The position numbers and the translations under genes were made by a program. The notes under the pieces were generated by a model, which saw nothing but the letters and a program-made list of their open reading frames with translations, did no database searches and was not told where the DNA came from. Source: Burkholderiales bacterium (lineage in GTDB: Bacteria > Pseudomonadota > Gammaproteobacteria > Burkholderiales > Burkholderiaceae_C). Taken from it: a DNA stretch of 13,707 nt. This document shows, one piece after another, positions 1-7,812 of the stretch (the first letter of the stretch is position 1; the number at the start of each line of letters is the position of its first letter). The stretch covers positions 1 through 13,707 of the forward strand of contig CANFNE010000032.1 in NCBI GenBank assembly GCA_947448105.1, in the 5' to 3' direction.

Positions 1-315
1 GTGGTGCGCAATAAAGAGCTGTTTTTGATCGGGCTGCAGATCAACCCGCTCAACACCGCGTCAAGCCACATCAGCCCGGACAAAGTGCGAACCAAAAAGC
101 TGCTCATGCACAAGGCTGAGATTGAGCGCCTGATCGGCAAGGTCGAGCAAAAAGGCTACACCCTGGTGCCCATCAACCTGCACTGGAAGGGCGGCAAGAT
201 CAAGTGCGAAATTGCCCTGGCCAAGGGCAAGGCCGAACACGACAAACGCGACACCATCAAGGACCGCGAAGGCAAGCGCGAAGTCGAGCGCGCGATGAAA
301 GTCCACCACCGCTAG
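1..315 (+). CDS. smpB: SsrA-binding protein SmpB, 5'-truncated by the window edge
   Basis: SmpB binds tmRNA (SsrA) and carries it with EF-Tu to ribosomes stalled on broken mRNAs, so that the nascent chain is tagged and the ribosome freed. The 104 codons seen are the C-terminal two thirds of the protein. They include the beta-barrel segment ELFLIGLQINPL, the family-typical TRKLL-like stretch (RTKKLLMHKAEIERLIG), GYTLVPINLHWKGGKIKCE and the diagnostic LAKGKAEHDKRDTIKDRE followed by a basic tail ending in HHR. In the family this tail folds in the empty mRNA channel. SmpB is usually about 150-160 residues, so roughly 50 N-terminal residues lie before position 1. The GTG at position 1 is an internal Val codon, not the start. 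The stop is TAG at 313-315. The gene converges on the HIBCH-like gene with only 50 nt between their stops and no T-rich intrinsic terminator in that gap. Confidence 0.96.
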   Translation: MVRNKELFLIGLQINPLNTASSHISPDKVRTKKLLMHKAEIERLIGKVEQKGYTLVPINLHWKGGKIKCEIALAKGKAEHDKRDTIKDREGKREVERAMKVHHR

Positions 316-365
316 CCACGGTTGGCTGGCGCCACTGCATGGGGCCAGGCCGCGCTGCATGCGCT

Positions 366-1463
366 TCAGACCAATTGGCGCAGTGGATGCGCGCACGCAG
401 GCCAGGGACTGTCAAAGAATGGGGCCACCATCTCGGGCGTCACATCTTCCACACGGGCCGGGTTCCAGCAGGGCTGCTGGTCTTTGTCCACCGCCAGGGC
501 GCGAATGCCTTCGACGGTTTCGCTGGCCACACCGCTGCGCGCTAAGTGTGCGGTGTAGAAGCAGTGGCGCACCATGTCGCGCTCCATGCGCAAATCTTCG
601 CCTAATCCCATGCTGCGGGCGCGTCGCACCTGCTCGAGCACCACGTGCAGCATCAAGGGCGAGCGGTGGCGCAGGGTGACTGCCATGTGCTGGCTCCAGG
701 CGTCCGGTGCCGCTTCCAGGGCGTGCACCACATCCACCGCCGTGGTGAGCGAGAAAACGCGGTCAATCGCTTCGCGTTCCACCCCGCTGGCTGCTGCTGC
801 AGCGACCGAAAACGCGGCCAGCCACGCGTTCAGGCCCTGCGCGGTGCCGAAGTCCACGCGGCCCAGCGCCGACCAGGCCGCATCGAGGCTTGTGGCATGG
901 AAGCAGTAGTCCGCCAGGCCGAGCTCCATGGCGCCTGCTGCGTTGAGTGTGGCGCCCGTCAGGGCCAGCCACTCGCCGGTGCTGCCGGGACAGCGGCTCA
1001 AAAAGTAGCCTCCGCCCACGTCCGGAAACAGGCCGATATGCGTCTCAGGCATGGCCATCTTGGTGTTCTCGGTGACGATCCGGTAGCGTGTGCCCTGGCT
1101 GATGCCCATGCCCCCGCCCATGACGATGCCGTCCATAAAGGGGATGTAGGGTTTGGGGTAGTGGTGAATCAGGTGGTTGAGCGCATATTCTTCGGTGAAG
1201 AAATCTTCAAGTGCCGGGTTGCCCGCCAATGCCGCCTGGTGGAAGAAGCGGATGTCACCACCGGCGCAAAAGCTGCCGAAATGACCCAGCTTGTTCGAGC
1301 CGCGAATGGCCACTGCGGCGATGGCCGGGTCGTGTTCCCAGGCCAGCAGCGTGGCCGTGAGCCCGCGCACCATGTCCAGGTTCAGCGCGTTGAGCGCTTT
1401 AGGCCGGTTCAGGGTGATGCATCCGACTTGGCCGAGCACTTCGGTGATCAAAAATTCTGACAT
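366..1463 (-). CDS. Enoyl-CoA hydratase/isomerase family protein, probable 3-hydroxyisobutyryl-CoA hydrolase (HIBCH-like)
   Basis: A 365-residue crotonase-fold protein of the ECH_2/HIBCH class. HIBCH enzymes cleave the thioester of 3-hydroxyisobutyryl-CoA in valine breakdown; some relatives act on other short acyl-CoAs. Visible marks are an N-terminal ITLNRPKALNALN segment (residues 16-28), the oxyanion-hole motif FCAGGD (65-70), GIVMGGGMG (112-120), and the HIBCH-type block MPETHIGLFPDVGGGYFLSR (138-157). In that block E140 and D148 align with the catalytic Glu/Asp pair of known HIBCH enzymes. The length of about 360, against about 260 for ordinary hydratases, also points to this class. The segment before FCAGGD (RGSNKLGHFGS) looks a few residues longer than usual. 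The ATG at 1463 has an AAGGA 12 nt upstream, a rather long spacing. The gene lies downstream of the typA terminator, so it is probably its own transcription unit. Family assignment is firm; the exact substrate is inferred. Confidence 0.85.
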   Translation of the reverse strand: MSEFLITEVLGQVGCITLNRPKALNALNLDMVRGLTATLLAWEHDPAIAAVAIRGSNKLGHFGSFCAGGDIRFFHQAALAGNPALEDFFTEEYALNHLIHHYPKPYIPFMDGIVMGGGMGISQGTRYRIVTENTKMAMPETHIGLFPDVGGGYFLSRCPGSTGEWLALTGATLNAAGAMELGLADYCFHATSLDAAWSALGRVDFGTAQGLNAWLAAFSVAAAAASGVEREAIDRVFSLTTAVDVVHALEAAPDAWSQHMAVTLRHRSPLMLHVVLEQVRRARSMGLGEDLRMERDMVRHCFYTAHLARSGVASETVEGIRALAVDKDQQPCWNPARVEDVTPEMVAPFFDSPWPACAHPLRQLV

Positions 1464-1513
1464 CGCGTTTGTCCATCCTTATTGCAGGCAGTACTTAAGC
1501 GCCCACACCATAC
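1464..1513 (-). promoter_or_regulatory. Presumed promoter/leader interval of the HIBCH-like gene
   Basis: Only 50 nt separate the typA terminator T-tract from the ATG at 1463, and the gene's own promoter must lie here or overlap the terminator if typA transcripts stop there. The interval holds AAGGA (1476-1480 on the complement), the likely ribosome binding site. I see no convincing -35/-10 pair. Read-through from typA is the alternative source of transcription. Confidence 0.3.
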
Positions 1514-1540
1514 AAAAAAACAGCGCCCCAAGGGGCGCTG
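1514..1540 (-). terminator. Rho-independent terminator after typA
   Basis: Read on the minus strand, a perfect 9-base inverted repeat (CAGCGCCCC at 1521-1529 and GGGGCGCTG at 1532-1540; the innermost bases form the loop) is followed by seven T residues (1514-1520). It starts 47 nt after the typA stop. It ends the rimP-nusA-infB-rbfA-truB-typA cluster and separates it from the HIBCH-like gene. Confidence 0.9.
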
Positions 1541-1587
1541 CAGCGTGCGACCAGCGTCGCGCCAAGACGGCAAGCGCCGTCCAGACT

Positions 1588-3411
1588 TTAACGTCCGGCG
1601 CGCTTGCGCTCGCTCTCAGTCAGGTGGCGCTTGCGCAGACGGATGGACTTGGGCGTGATTTCCACCAGCTCATCGTCCTCAATGAATTCCACGCCATATT
1701 CCAACGTGCACTCAATCGGCGGCGTAATTTTGGTCGCGTCTTCCTTGCCGCTCACACGGAAGTTGGTGAGCTGCTTGGTGCGGGTGGCGTTCACCACGAG
1801 GTCGTTGTCGCGGCTGTGGATGCCCACAATCATGCCTTCGTACACCGGGTCATTGGGTTTGACAAACATACGACCGCGGTCATCCAACTTGCCCAGGGCG
1901 TAGGTGAAAATTTCACCCGCGTCCATGGAGATCAGCACGCCATTTTTACGACCGCCGATGTCGCCCTTGTGCGCTTCGTAGCGGTCAAAGATATTGGAAA
2001 TCAGGCCTGAACCACGGGTCAAGTTCAAAAACTCATTGGTAAAACCGATCAAGCCACGCGCCGGAATGCGGTATTCCAAACGCACGCGTCCACGGCCGTC
2101 CGGCTCCATGTTCACCAGCTCGCCTTTGCGCTCGCCCAGGGCTTGCATCACGCCGCCTTGGTGCTGCTCTTCGATGTCAGCAGTGACCAACTCGATAGGC
2201 TCGTGCTTTTCGCCATTGACATCGCGGAACACGACGCGGGGCTTGGAAACTGCCAGCTCGTAGCCTTCGCGGCGCATGTTTTCCAGCAGGATGGTCAGGT
2301 GCAACTCGCCGCGGCCCATGACTTCGAAGATACCTTCTTCGTCGGTTTCCTTGACGCGCAGCGCCACATTGTGCTGCAGCTCTTTTTGCAGGCGGTCCCA
2401 GATCTGGCGGCTGGTGACGTACTTGCCTTCGCGACCGGCCAGCGGGCTGGTGTTGACGCAAAAATTCATGGTCAGCGTAGGCTCGTCCACCTTGAGCATG
2501 GGCAGCGGAGCGGGGTTGGTGGGGTCGGTGATGGTGACACCGATGCCGATGTCCGCAATGCCGTTGATCAGCACGATCTCGCCGGGACCGGCTTCGGTGG
2601 CTTGTACGCGCTCCAGACCCTGAAACGTCAGCACCTGGTTGACGCGGCCCTTGACGGGTTTGCCATCCGGGCCTTCCATGACCACCACGTCCATCATGGG
2701 CTTGATCGTGCCCTGGCTGATGCGGCCCACGCCAATGCGGCCCACGAAGGTGGAGAAGTCGAGTGCGGAAATTTGCAGCTGCAAAGGTGCTGCAGGGTCG
2801 CCTTTTTGCGACGGCACGTGCGCCAGCACGGTGTTGAACAGGGCCGACATATCGGGGCCCCATTGCTCACCAGGCGCGCCCTCTTCCATCGACGACCAGC
2901 CGTTGATACCAGACGCGTACACGACGGGGAAATCAAGCTGCTCGTCGGTGGCGCCGAGCTTGTCAAACAAGTCGAAAGCGGCGTTGACCACGAAGTCGGG
3001 GCGCGCACCGGGCTTGTCCACTTTGTTCACCACCAAGATGGGCTTGAGGCCCAAGGCCAGGGCCTTTTTGGTGACGAAACGCGTTTGCGGCATGGGACCT
3101 TCTTGCGCATCGATCAGCAGCACGACGCCGTCCACCATGGACAGCGCGCGCTCGACTTCACCGCCGAAGTCGGCGTGTCCGGGGGTATCGACGATGTTGA
3201 TGTGCGTACCTTCCCAGGTCACGGCACAGTTCTTGGCCAAAATCGTAATGCCACGCTCTTTTTCAATCGCGTTGTTGTCCATCACCGTGTCGACCACTTT
3301 TTCGTGGTCGGCAAAGGTGCCCGACTGGCGCAGGAGCTGGTCGACCATGGTGGTTTTGCCATGGTCGACGTGGGCGATGATGGCGATGTTGCGGATTTGC
3401 TTGCTACTCAT
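1588..3411 (-). CDS. typA: Ribosome-associated translational GTPase TypA/BipA
   Basis: BipA/TypA is an EF-G-like GTPase that binds the 70S ribosome and is needed for 50S assembly and growth under cold or other stress in several bacteria. The 607-residue length equals that of E. coli BipA. G1 AHVDHGKTT is at 13-21, the switch I RGIT at 53-56, G3 DTPGHADF at 75-82 and G4 NKVD at 129-132. The later part has EF-G-like domains III and V and the BipA-specific C-terminal region (ARGLIGFTNEFLNLTRG, then SIRLRKRHL near the end). The ATG at 3411 follows truB by 29 nt. The upstream sequence has only a weak purine-rich ribosome binding site (GAAAG). The close spacing and a terminator only after typA suggest co-transcription with truB. 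Nothing is missing or disrupted. Confidence 0.98.
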   Translation of the reverse strand: MSSKQIRNIAIIAHVDHGKTTMVDQLLRQSGTFADHEKVVDTVMDNNAIEKERGITILAKNCAVTWEGTHINIVDTPGHADFGGEVERALSMVDGVVLLIDAQEGPMPQTRFVTKKALALGLKPILVVNKVDKPGARPDFVVNAAFDLFDKLGATDEQLDFPVVYASGINGWSSMEEGAPGEQWGPDMSALFNTVLAHVPSQKGDPAAPLQLQISALDFSTFVGRIGVGRISQGTIKPMMDVVVMEGPDGKPVKGRVNQVLTFQGLERVQATEAGPGEIVLINGIADIGIGVTITDPTNPAPLPMLKVDEPTLTMNFCVNTSPLAGREGKYVTSRQIWDRLQKELQHNVALRVKETDEEGIFEVMGRGELHLTILLENMRREGYELAVSKPRVVFRDVNGEKHEPIELVTADIEEQHQGGVMQALGERKGELVNMEPDGRGRVRLEYRIPARGLIGFTNEFLNLTRGSGLISNIFDRYEAHKGDIGGRKNGVLISMDAGEIFTYALGKLDDRGRMFVKPNDPVYEGMIVGIHSRDNDLVVNATRTKQLTNFRVSGKEDATKITPPIECTLEYGVEFIEDDELVEITPKSIRLRKRHLTESERKRAGR

Positions 3412-3440
3412 GTTTCACTTTCTTTCAACAGATTCAAATT

Positions 3441-4418
3441 TCAATTCGTAATGCCTGCTTGGGCCAGCGCTGTGCTTTGCGCCTGTACCTCACCAATGTC
3501 CAGCGGACTCAAAAGCCGCACCGGTATCAATTCCCCGGCCACCACGCGGCCCGTACCCAAGAGCGCAGGCGGTGCAGCGGCGTACACCGCCACCGGATCG
3601 GCGTCAGGCCATTGCCCCCGCCGACGCACACCGCTCAAAAACCGTGCTGCACTCTCGCTCTCCAGAGTGACGCGCTGATGACCTTCCAGCAACGCGTCCA
3701 CGGGCAGCAACAACCCCAGGCGCTGTCCGTCCGTCATGGCTTCTAAAGCCTCCAGGCCCACGCACTGGGTTTGCCCAAAGCCACCGGTACGGGTGCGCCG
3801 AAGTGCGCTCAAGTGCGCACCGCAACCCAGCGCCTCACCCATGTCCTCACCCAAGGTGCGGATGTAAGTGCCTTTGCTGCAGCTCACCTCAATCTTTAAC
3901 GCATGCGGGGCCGCCTGCGAGGGCATTTCCAACACGCGCAAAGCGTAAATCGTCACATCACGCGGCGCACGTTCCACCTCAATGCCCGCGCGGGCGTACT
4001 CGTACAGCGCCTTCCCGTCTTTCTTCAAGGCACTGTGCATGGGTGGTACCTGCCGGACAGCTCCGGTGAACTGGCGCACCACCCGCTCTATGTCTTCCAC
4101 GCTCACCGCCACAGGCCGCTCGCTGAGAACCTCGCCCTCGGCATCCGCCGTGCTGGTTTTCACGCCCAGATGCAGCGTTGCCTCGTACGTCTTATCCGCG
4201 TCCAAGTGCATCTGGCTGAACTTGGTCGCCGCGCCAAAACACAGCGGCAACACCCCGGTGGCCAGCGGGTCGAGCGTGCCGGTATGGCCCGCTTTTTCGG
4301 CCCGCAACAGCCACTTGGCTTTTTGCAAAGCCTGGTTGCTGGAAAAACCCAAGGGTTTGTCCAGTAACAGCACCCCGTGCACAGGGCGCCTTGCAAGCCG
4401 TGCACGTGGCGCGTTCAT
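3441..4418 (-). CDS. truB: tRNA pseudouridine(55) synthase TruB
   Basis: TruB isomerises U55 in the T-loop of nearly all tRNAs to pseudouridine and also acts as a tRNA folding chaperone. The 325-residue protein opens with the family segment GVLLLDKPLGFSSN (15-28) and carries the catalytic motif GHTGTLDPLATGVLPL (44-59), where D50 is the nucleophilic aspartate. KGTYIRTLGEDMGEALGCGAHL in the second half is another TruB signature, and a C-terminal PUA-like stretch follows. The ATG at 4418 lies 6 nt after the rbfA stop. A GAGG formed by the last rbfA codons lies about 11 nt upstream and could act as ribosome binding site, which implies translational coupling to rbfA. Confidence 0.97.
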   Translation of the reverse strand: MNAPRARLARRPVHGVLLLDKPLGFSSNQALQKAKWLLRAEKAGHTGTLDPLATGVLPLCFGAATKFSQMHLDADKTYEATLHLGVKTSTADAEGEVLSERPVAVSVEDIERVVRQFTGAVRQVPPMHSALKKDGKALYEYARAGIEVERAPRDVTIYALRVLEMPSQAAPHALKIEVSCSKGTYIRTLGEDMGEALGCGAHLSALRRTRTGGFGQTQCVGLEALEAMTDGQRLGLLLPVDALLEGHQRVTLESESAARFLSGVRRRGQWPDADPVAVYAAAPPALLGTGRVVAGELIPVRLLSPLDIGEVQAQSTALAQAGITN

Positions 4419-4424
4419 ACCTGC

Positions 4425-4793
4425 TTAGTCCTCTTTGGCGCGCATGGATACCGCCCGCGCTATCAGTGCGTTCATGTCGGCCGCACGCTCGGTGGTCTGG
4501 TCGAACAAAAAATGCAGCGTCGGTACGGTGTGAATGTGCAGGCGCTTGAACAGGCCCGAGCGCAAAAAGCCCGCCGCCTGGTTCAACCCCTCGGCGCATT
4601 GCACCGGGTCGCCCACCAAGAGACTGAAATACACCTTGGCGTGCGCATAGTCGGGCGTCACTTCGACCGACTGAATCGTCACCATGCCCACACGCGGGTC
4701 TTTCAACTCGCGCGCGATCAGCTCCGTCAGATCGCGTTGGATCTGGTCGGCGACACGAAAGCCACGGTTCGGGGCGGAGGATTTTTTCTTCAC
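4425..4793 (-). CDS. rbfA: 30S ribosome-binding factor RbfA (GTG start)
   Basis: RbfA is a small KH-domain protein that binds immature 30S subunits near the 5' end of 16S rRNA and is important in cold adaptation. From the GTG at 4793 the product is 122 residues, close to the usual 120-135. It opens KKKSSAPNRGFRVADQIQRD, continues with LIARELKDPRVGMVTIQSVEVTPDYAHAKVYFS, and has the type II KH Ala-Gly kink in NQAAGFLRSGLFKRL (71-85). The reading frame stays open upstream into infB (to 5003), but that extension is not RbfA-like. The GTG has a GGAG seven bases upstream, and homologues start at the equivalent position. The gap to the infB stop is 91 nt, the largest in the cluster, and contains a hairpin just before the ribosome binding site. 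Confidence 0.96.
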   Translation of the reverse strand: MKKKSSAPNRGFRVADQIQRDLTELIARELKDPRVGMVTIQSVEVTPDYAHAKVYFSLLVGDPVQCAEGLNQAAGFLRSGLFKRLHIHTVPTLHFLFDQTTERAADMNALIARAVSMRAKED

Positions 4794-4800
4794 AAACACG

Positions 4801-4804
4801 CTCC
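4801..4804 (-). promoter_or_regulatory. Ribosome binding site deciding the rbfA start
   Basis: GGAG on the minus strand, seven bases before the GTG at 4793. The next in-frame GTG upstream (4799) sits almost on top of this site and could not use it, so 4793 is the better start. Confidence 0.75.
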
Positions 4805-4808
4805 GCGC

Positions 4809-4839
4809 GCCGTCGGGCCGCCCCAAGGCGTACGACGGC
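4809..4839 (-). promoter_or_regulatory. Hairpin in the infB-rbfA spacer, next to the rbfA ribosome binding site
   Basis: GCCGTCG (arm 4833-4839 as read on the minus strand) pairs perfectly with CGACGGC (4809-4815), with an inner GCC/GGC pairing (27-29 and 17-19 of the 4800s). It ends four bases before the rbfA GGAG and is not followed by T residues, so it is not a classical terminator. It could tune translation or act as an RNase site or stability element. The structure is seen by eye; the role is inferred. Confidence 0.45.
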
Positions 4840-4884
4840 CCCCGCGAGGGCAAGCGCAGTACATGCAGTGACCGGCGTGGGAAC

Positions 4885-7797
4885 TCATATGGTTCGGGCG
4901 ATTTCTTTGATCTCGAAGAATTCCAACTGGTCGCCCACGGCGATATCGTTGTAGTTCTTGAGCTTGATACCGCACTCGAAGCCTTCCTTGACTTCGCGCA
5001 CATCGTCTTTCATGCGCTTGAGCGAATCGAGTTCGCCGGTGTAGATGACCGCGTTGTCGCGCAGCAAGCGGAAATGCGCGCTGCGGTTGACGTGTCCACC
5101 CGTGACCATACATCCGGCCACAGTACCAATCTTGGACGCCACAAACACGGTGCGAATTTCGGCAAAACCGATGACTTCTTCGCGCTTTTCCGGCGCCAGC
5201 ATGCCCGACATGGCGGCTTTGAGCTCGTCCACTGCGTCGTAAATGATGCTGTAGTAATGCACGTCCACACCGTTGTTCTCGGCCAGCTTGCGCGCACCCG
5301 CGTCGGCCCGCACATTGAAACCAATCACGATTGCCTTGGACGCAATGGCCAAGTTGATGTCGGACTCGCTGATGCCGCCCACAGCGGAATACACCATTTG
5401 CACTTTGACCTCGTCGGTCGAGAGCTTGAGCAAGGAAGCGGCCAAGGCTTCTTGCGAACCCTGCACGTCGGCCTTGACGATGATGGGCAGCATCTTGACG
5501 TCGCCGGTCGAGAGGTCGCTGAACATGTTTTCGAGCTTGGAAGCCTGTTGCTTGGCCAGCTTGGTATTGCGGAACTTGCCAGCGCGGTAAGTGGCAATTT
5601 CACTGGCGCGGCGCTCGTCCGACATCACCATGAATTCGTCACCGGCTTGCGGCACTTCGGTCAGACCCTGGATCTCGACGGGAATGGAAGGACCGGCTTC
5701 CTTGATCGCCCGGCCGTTTTCGTCGAGCATGGCGCGCACGCGGCCAAAGGTTTGGCCCGCCAGCACCACATCGCCGGTTTTGAGCGTACCCGACTGCACC
5801 AAGATGGTGGCTACGGGACCACGGCCTTTGTCCAGACGCGCTTCAATCACCAGGCCCTTGGCCATGGACGCCACCGGGGCGCGCAGTTCCAGCACCTCGG
5901 CCTGCAAGAGAACTTGCTCGAGCAACTGGTCAATGCCTTGGCCGGTTTTGGCCGACACCGACACAAAGGGCGAATCGCCACCAAACTCTTCAGGCACCAC
6001 CTCTTCCACCACCAGCTCGTTTTTCACGCGCTCGGGGTTGGAGTCGGGCTTGTCAATCTTGTTGATCGCCACGACGATGGGCACGCCCGCCGCCTTGGCG
6101 TGTTTGATCGCCTCTTTGGTTTGCGGCATCACGCCGTCGTCGGCCGCGACCACCAAAATTACGATGTCGGTGGCCTGGGCGCCACGGGCACGCATGGCGG
6201 TAAACGCCTCGTGGCCCGGGGTATCGAGGAAAGAGATCATGCCGCGTGGCGTTTCCACGTGGTAGGCGCCAATGTGCTGGGTAATGCCACCGGCTTCGCC
6301 CGAGGCCACTTTGGCGCGGCGGATGTAGTCCAGCAGCGAGGTTTTACCGTGGTCCACGTGGCCCATGACGGTCACCACAGGAGCGCGCGGCAGCGACTCG
6401 AACTGGGCCTGCGCCACATCGTCGTCGGTAAAGGCTTCGGGATCGTCCAGCGCAGCGACCACTGCTTTGTGGCCCAACTCTTCCACCAAAATCATGGCGG
6501 TGTCCTGGTCCAGCGGCTGGTTGATGGTGACCATCTGGCCGAGCTTCATCAGCTGCTTGATCACCTCGGAGGCCTTCACCGCCATTTTGTGGGCGAGTTC
6601 AGCGACCGTGATGGTTTCGGGCACATGGACTTCTAACACGCGGGCTTCCACCGGCGCGGCTTGGACGTGGTCCTCGCGGTCGCGGTCATTGCCACGGCGC
6701 CCACGCGGGCCCGTACGCCAGTTGGTCGAGCGTCCTGCGCCCGCACCCGTGTCGCCACGGGTCTTGAGTTCTTTCTTCTTGGCAGGGTCACCGGCCCAGC
6801 TGCTAGAGAGCTTGGCAGACTTGACTTCTTTGCCCGCGCCTGCACCGGCTGTACCTGTACCAGCACCCGCCGGTTTCGCCACGGTCGAACCGGTAGCGGG
6901 CTTGTGCAACGTTCCTTTGATCGCGCCCTTGGCGTCCACTGCGGGCTTGGGTGGCTCAGGCTTTTTCAGCGGCACGGCCACTTTATTGGGCGTGGCCATC
7001 ATCAGGCGAATGGCGGCGGCCTCGGCCTCGGCCTTGCGGCGGCGGTCACCGAGCTCAGAGGCACGCTTGGTTTCTTCGGCGGCAGCGGCTTTGGATGCGC
7101 TTGCGGCGCTGGCCAAGGCCAGTTCGCGCGCCTCGGTCGCGGCCTGGGCAGCGATCTGCGCGCTGTCGGCCGCCTGGGTTTGCGCAGCTTCAGTCGCTGC
7201 TTGTGCAGGTGCTGCTGAGGGCTGGTCTGCGGTCTTGGCGGCGCGCTGGGCGAGCTCGGCTTGCTGTGCCAAGGCTTCAGCTGCGGCTTTTTCATGGGCA
7301 GCGCGGGCTTTGGCTTCTTGGTCTTCGCGCTCCTGGCGGCGCGCTGCCAGCTCTTCTTCTTGGCGGCGGATGAATTCAGCCTGGTGACGGGCCTCTTCTT
7401 CGCGGCGTACCAGTTCCGCGGCGTCGATCACCGACGGAGTGGCAACGGGCTCGGTGGCTGGCATTTCGGTGCCTTCCGGCACAGCGTCTTGGCCATCTTC
7501 GCGGCGCACAAAAGTGCGTTTTTTGCGCACTTCCACCTGGATGGTGCGCGCCTTGCCGCTGGCATCGGCCTGTTTGATCTCGGTGGTTTGCTTCTTCACC
7601 AAGGTGATTTTCTTGCGGTCCGCCCCGGCAGTTCCGTGGCTGCTTTGCAGGAAATTGAGCAAACTGTGCTTGTCAGCGTCAGTCAAAACGTCGCTGGGCG
7701 ACGCCTTGGACACCCCGGCGGACTTCAATTGGTCCAACAGGGTTTCGGTGGATTTTTTGAGTTCACTAGCAAACTCAGCGACGGTCGTACTGGACAT
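4885..7797 (-). CDS. infB: Translation initiation factor IF-2
   Basis: IF-2 is the GTPase that places fMet-tRNA on the 30S subunit and promotes subunit joining. At 970 residues this is a long form (E. coli 890). An N-terminal IF2N-like domain (about 1-55) is followed by a basic stretch (RKKRTFVRRE, 91-100). A long low-complexity Ala/Glu/Arg/Gln linker (about 125-265) and a Gly/Ala/Lys/Pro segment (about 275-370) come next, then a second IF2N domain (about 390-445). The G domain has G1 GHVDHGKT (479-486), G3 DTPGH (525-529) and G4 NKID (579-582). The C-terminal half holds the EF-Tu-like domain II, domain III and the fMet-tRNA-binding domain, ending KNYNDIAVGDQLEFFE. The ATG at 7797 follows the nusA stop by 15 nt, with AAAGG about 11 nt upstream, so the two genes are surely co-transcribed. 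Confidence 0.99.
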   Translation of the reverse strand: MSSTTVAEFASELKKSTETLLDQLKSAGVSKASPSDVLTDADKHSLLNFLQSSHGTAGADRKKITLVKKQTTEIKQADASGKARTIQVEVRKKRTFVRREDGQDAVPEGTEMPATEPVATPSVIDAAELVRREEEARHQAEFIRRQEEELAARRQEREDQEAKARAAHEKAAAEALAQQAELAQRAAKTADQPSAAPAQAATEAAQTQAADSAQIAAQAATEARELALASAASASKAAAAEETKRASELGDRRRKAEAEAAAIRLMMATPNKVAVPLKKPEPPKPAVDAKGAIKGTLHKPATGSTVAKPAGAGTGTAGAGAGKEVKSAKLSSSWAGDPAKKKELKTRGDTGAGAGRSTNWRTGPRGRRGNDRDREDHVQAAPVEARVLEVHVPETITVAELAHKMAVKASEVIKQLMKLGQMVTINQPLDQDTAMILVEELGHKAVVAALDDPEAFTDDDVAQAQFESLPRAPVVTVMGHVDHGKTSLLDYIRRAKVASGEAGGITQHIGAYHVETPRGMISFLDTPGHEAFTAMRARGAQATDIVILVVAADDGVMPQTKEAIKHAKAAGVPIVVAINKIDKPDSNPERVKNELVVEEVVPEEFGGDSPFVSVSAKTGQGIDQLLEQVLLQAEVLELRAPVASMAKGLVIEARLDKGRGPVATILVQSGTLKTGDVVLAGQTFGRVRAMLDENGRAIKEAGPSIPVEIQGLTEVPQAGDEFMVMSDERRASEIATYRAGKFRNTKLAKQQASKLENMFSDLSTGDVKMLPIIVKADVQGSQEALAASLLKLSTDEVKVQMVYSAVGGISESDINLAIASKAIVIGFNVRADAGARKLAENNGVDVHYYSIIYDAVDELKAAMSGMLAPEKREEVIGFAEIRTVFVASKIGTVAGCMVTGGHVNRSAHFRLLRDNAVIYTGELDSLKRMKDDVREVKEGFECGIKLKNYNDIAVGDQLEFFEIKEIARTI

Positions 7798-7812
7798 TTA
7801 TTGGGTAACCTT

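Noticed and set aside
326..348. Imperfect hairpin CTGGCGCC / GGGGCCAG between smpB and the HIBCH-like gene
   Set aside because: One internal mismatch and no T tract on either strand; it may help end transcription but does not meet the standard for an intrinsic terminator.
645..1460. Open frame (271 codons) antisense to the HIBCH-like gene
   Set aside because: Shadow frame; the opposite strand encodes clear crotonase-family motifs.
2143..3678. Long open frame (511 codons) antisense to typA and the end of truB
   Set aside because: It mirrors the typA codons, is rich in His/Val/Asp as expected for the complement of high-GC genes, and shows no domain; typA on the other strand is certain.
4794..5003. 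Longer RbfA start overlapping the end of infB
   Set aside because: The added residues are Ser/Arg-rich and unlike RbfA, and the GTG at 4793 has a well-placed GGAG.
4684..6636. Long open frame (650 codons) antisense to infB and rbfA
   Set aside because: His/Gly/Arg-rich shadow of infB with no recognisable fold, ribosome binding site or context.
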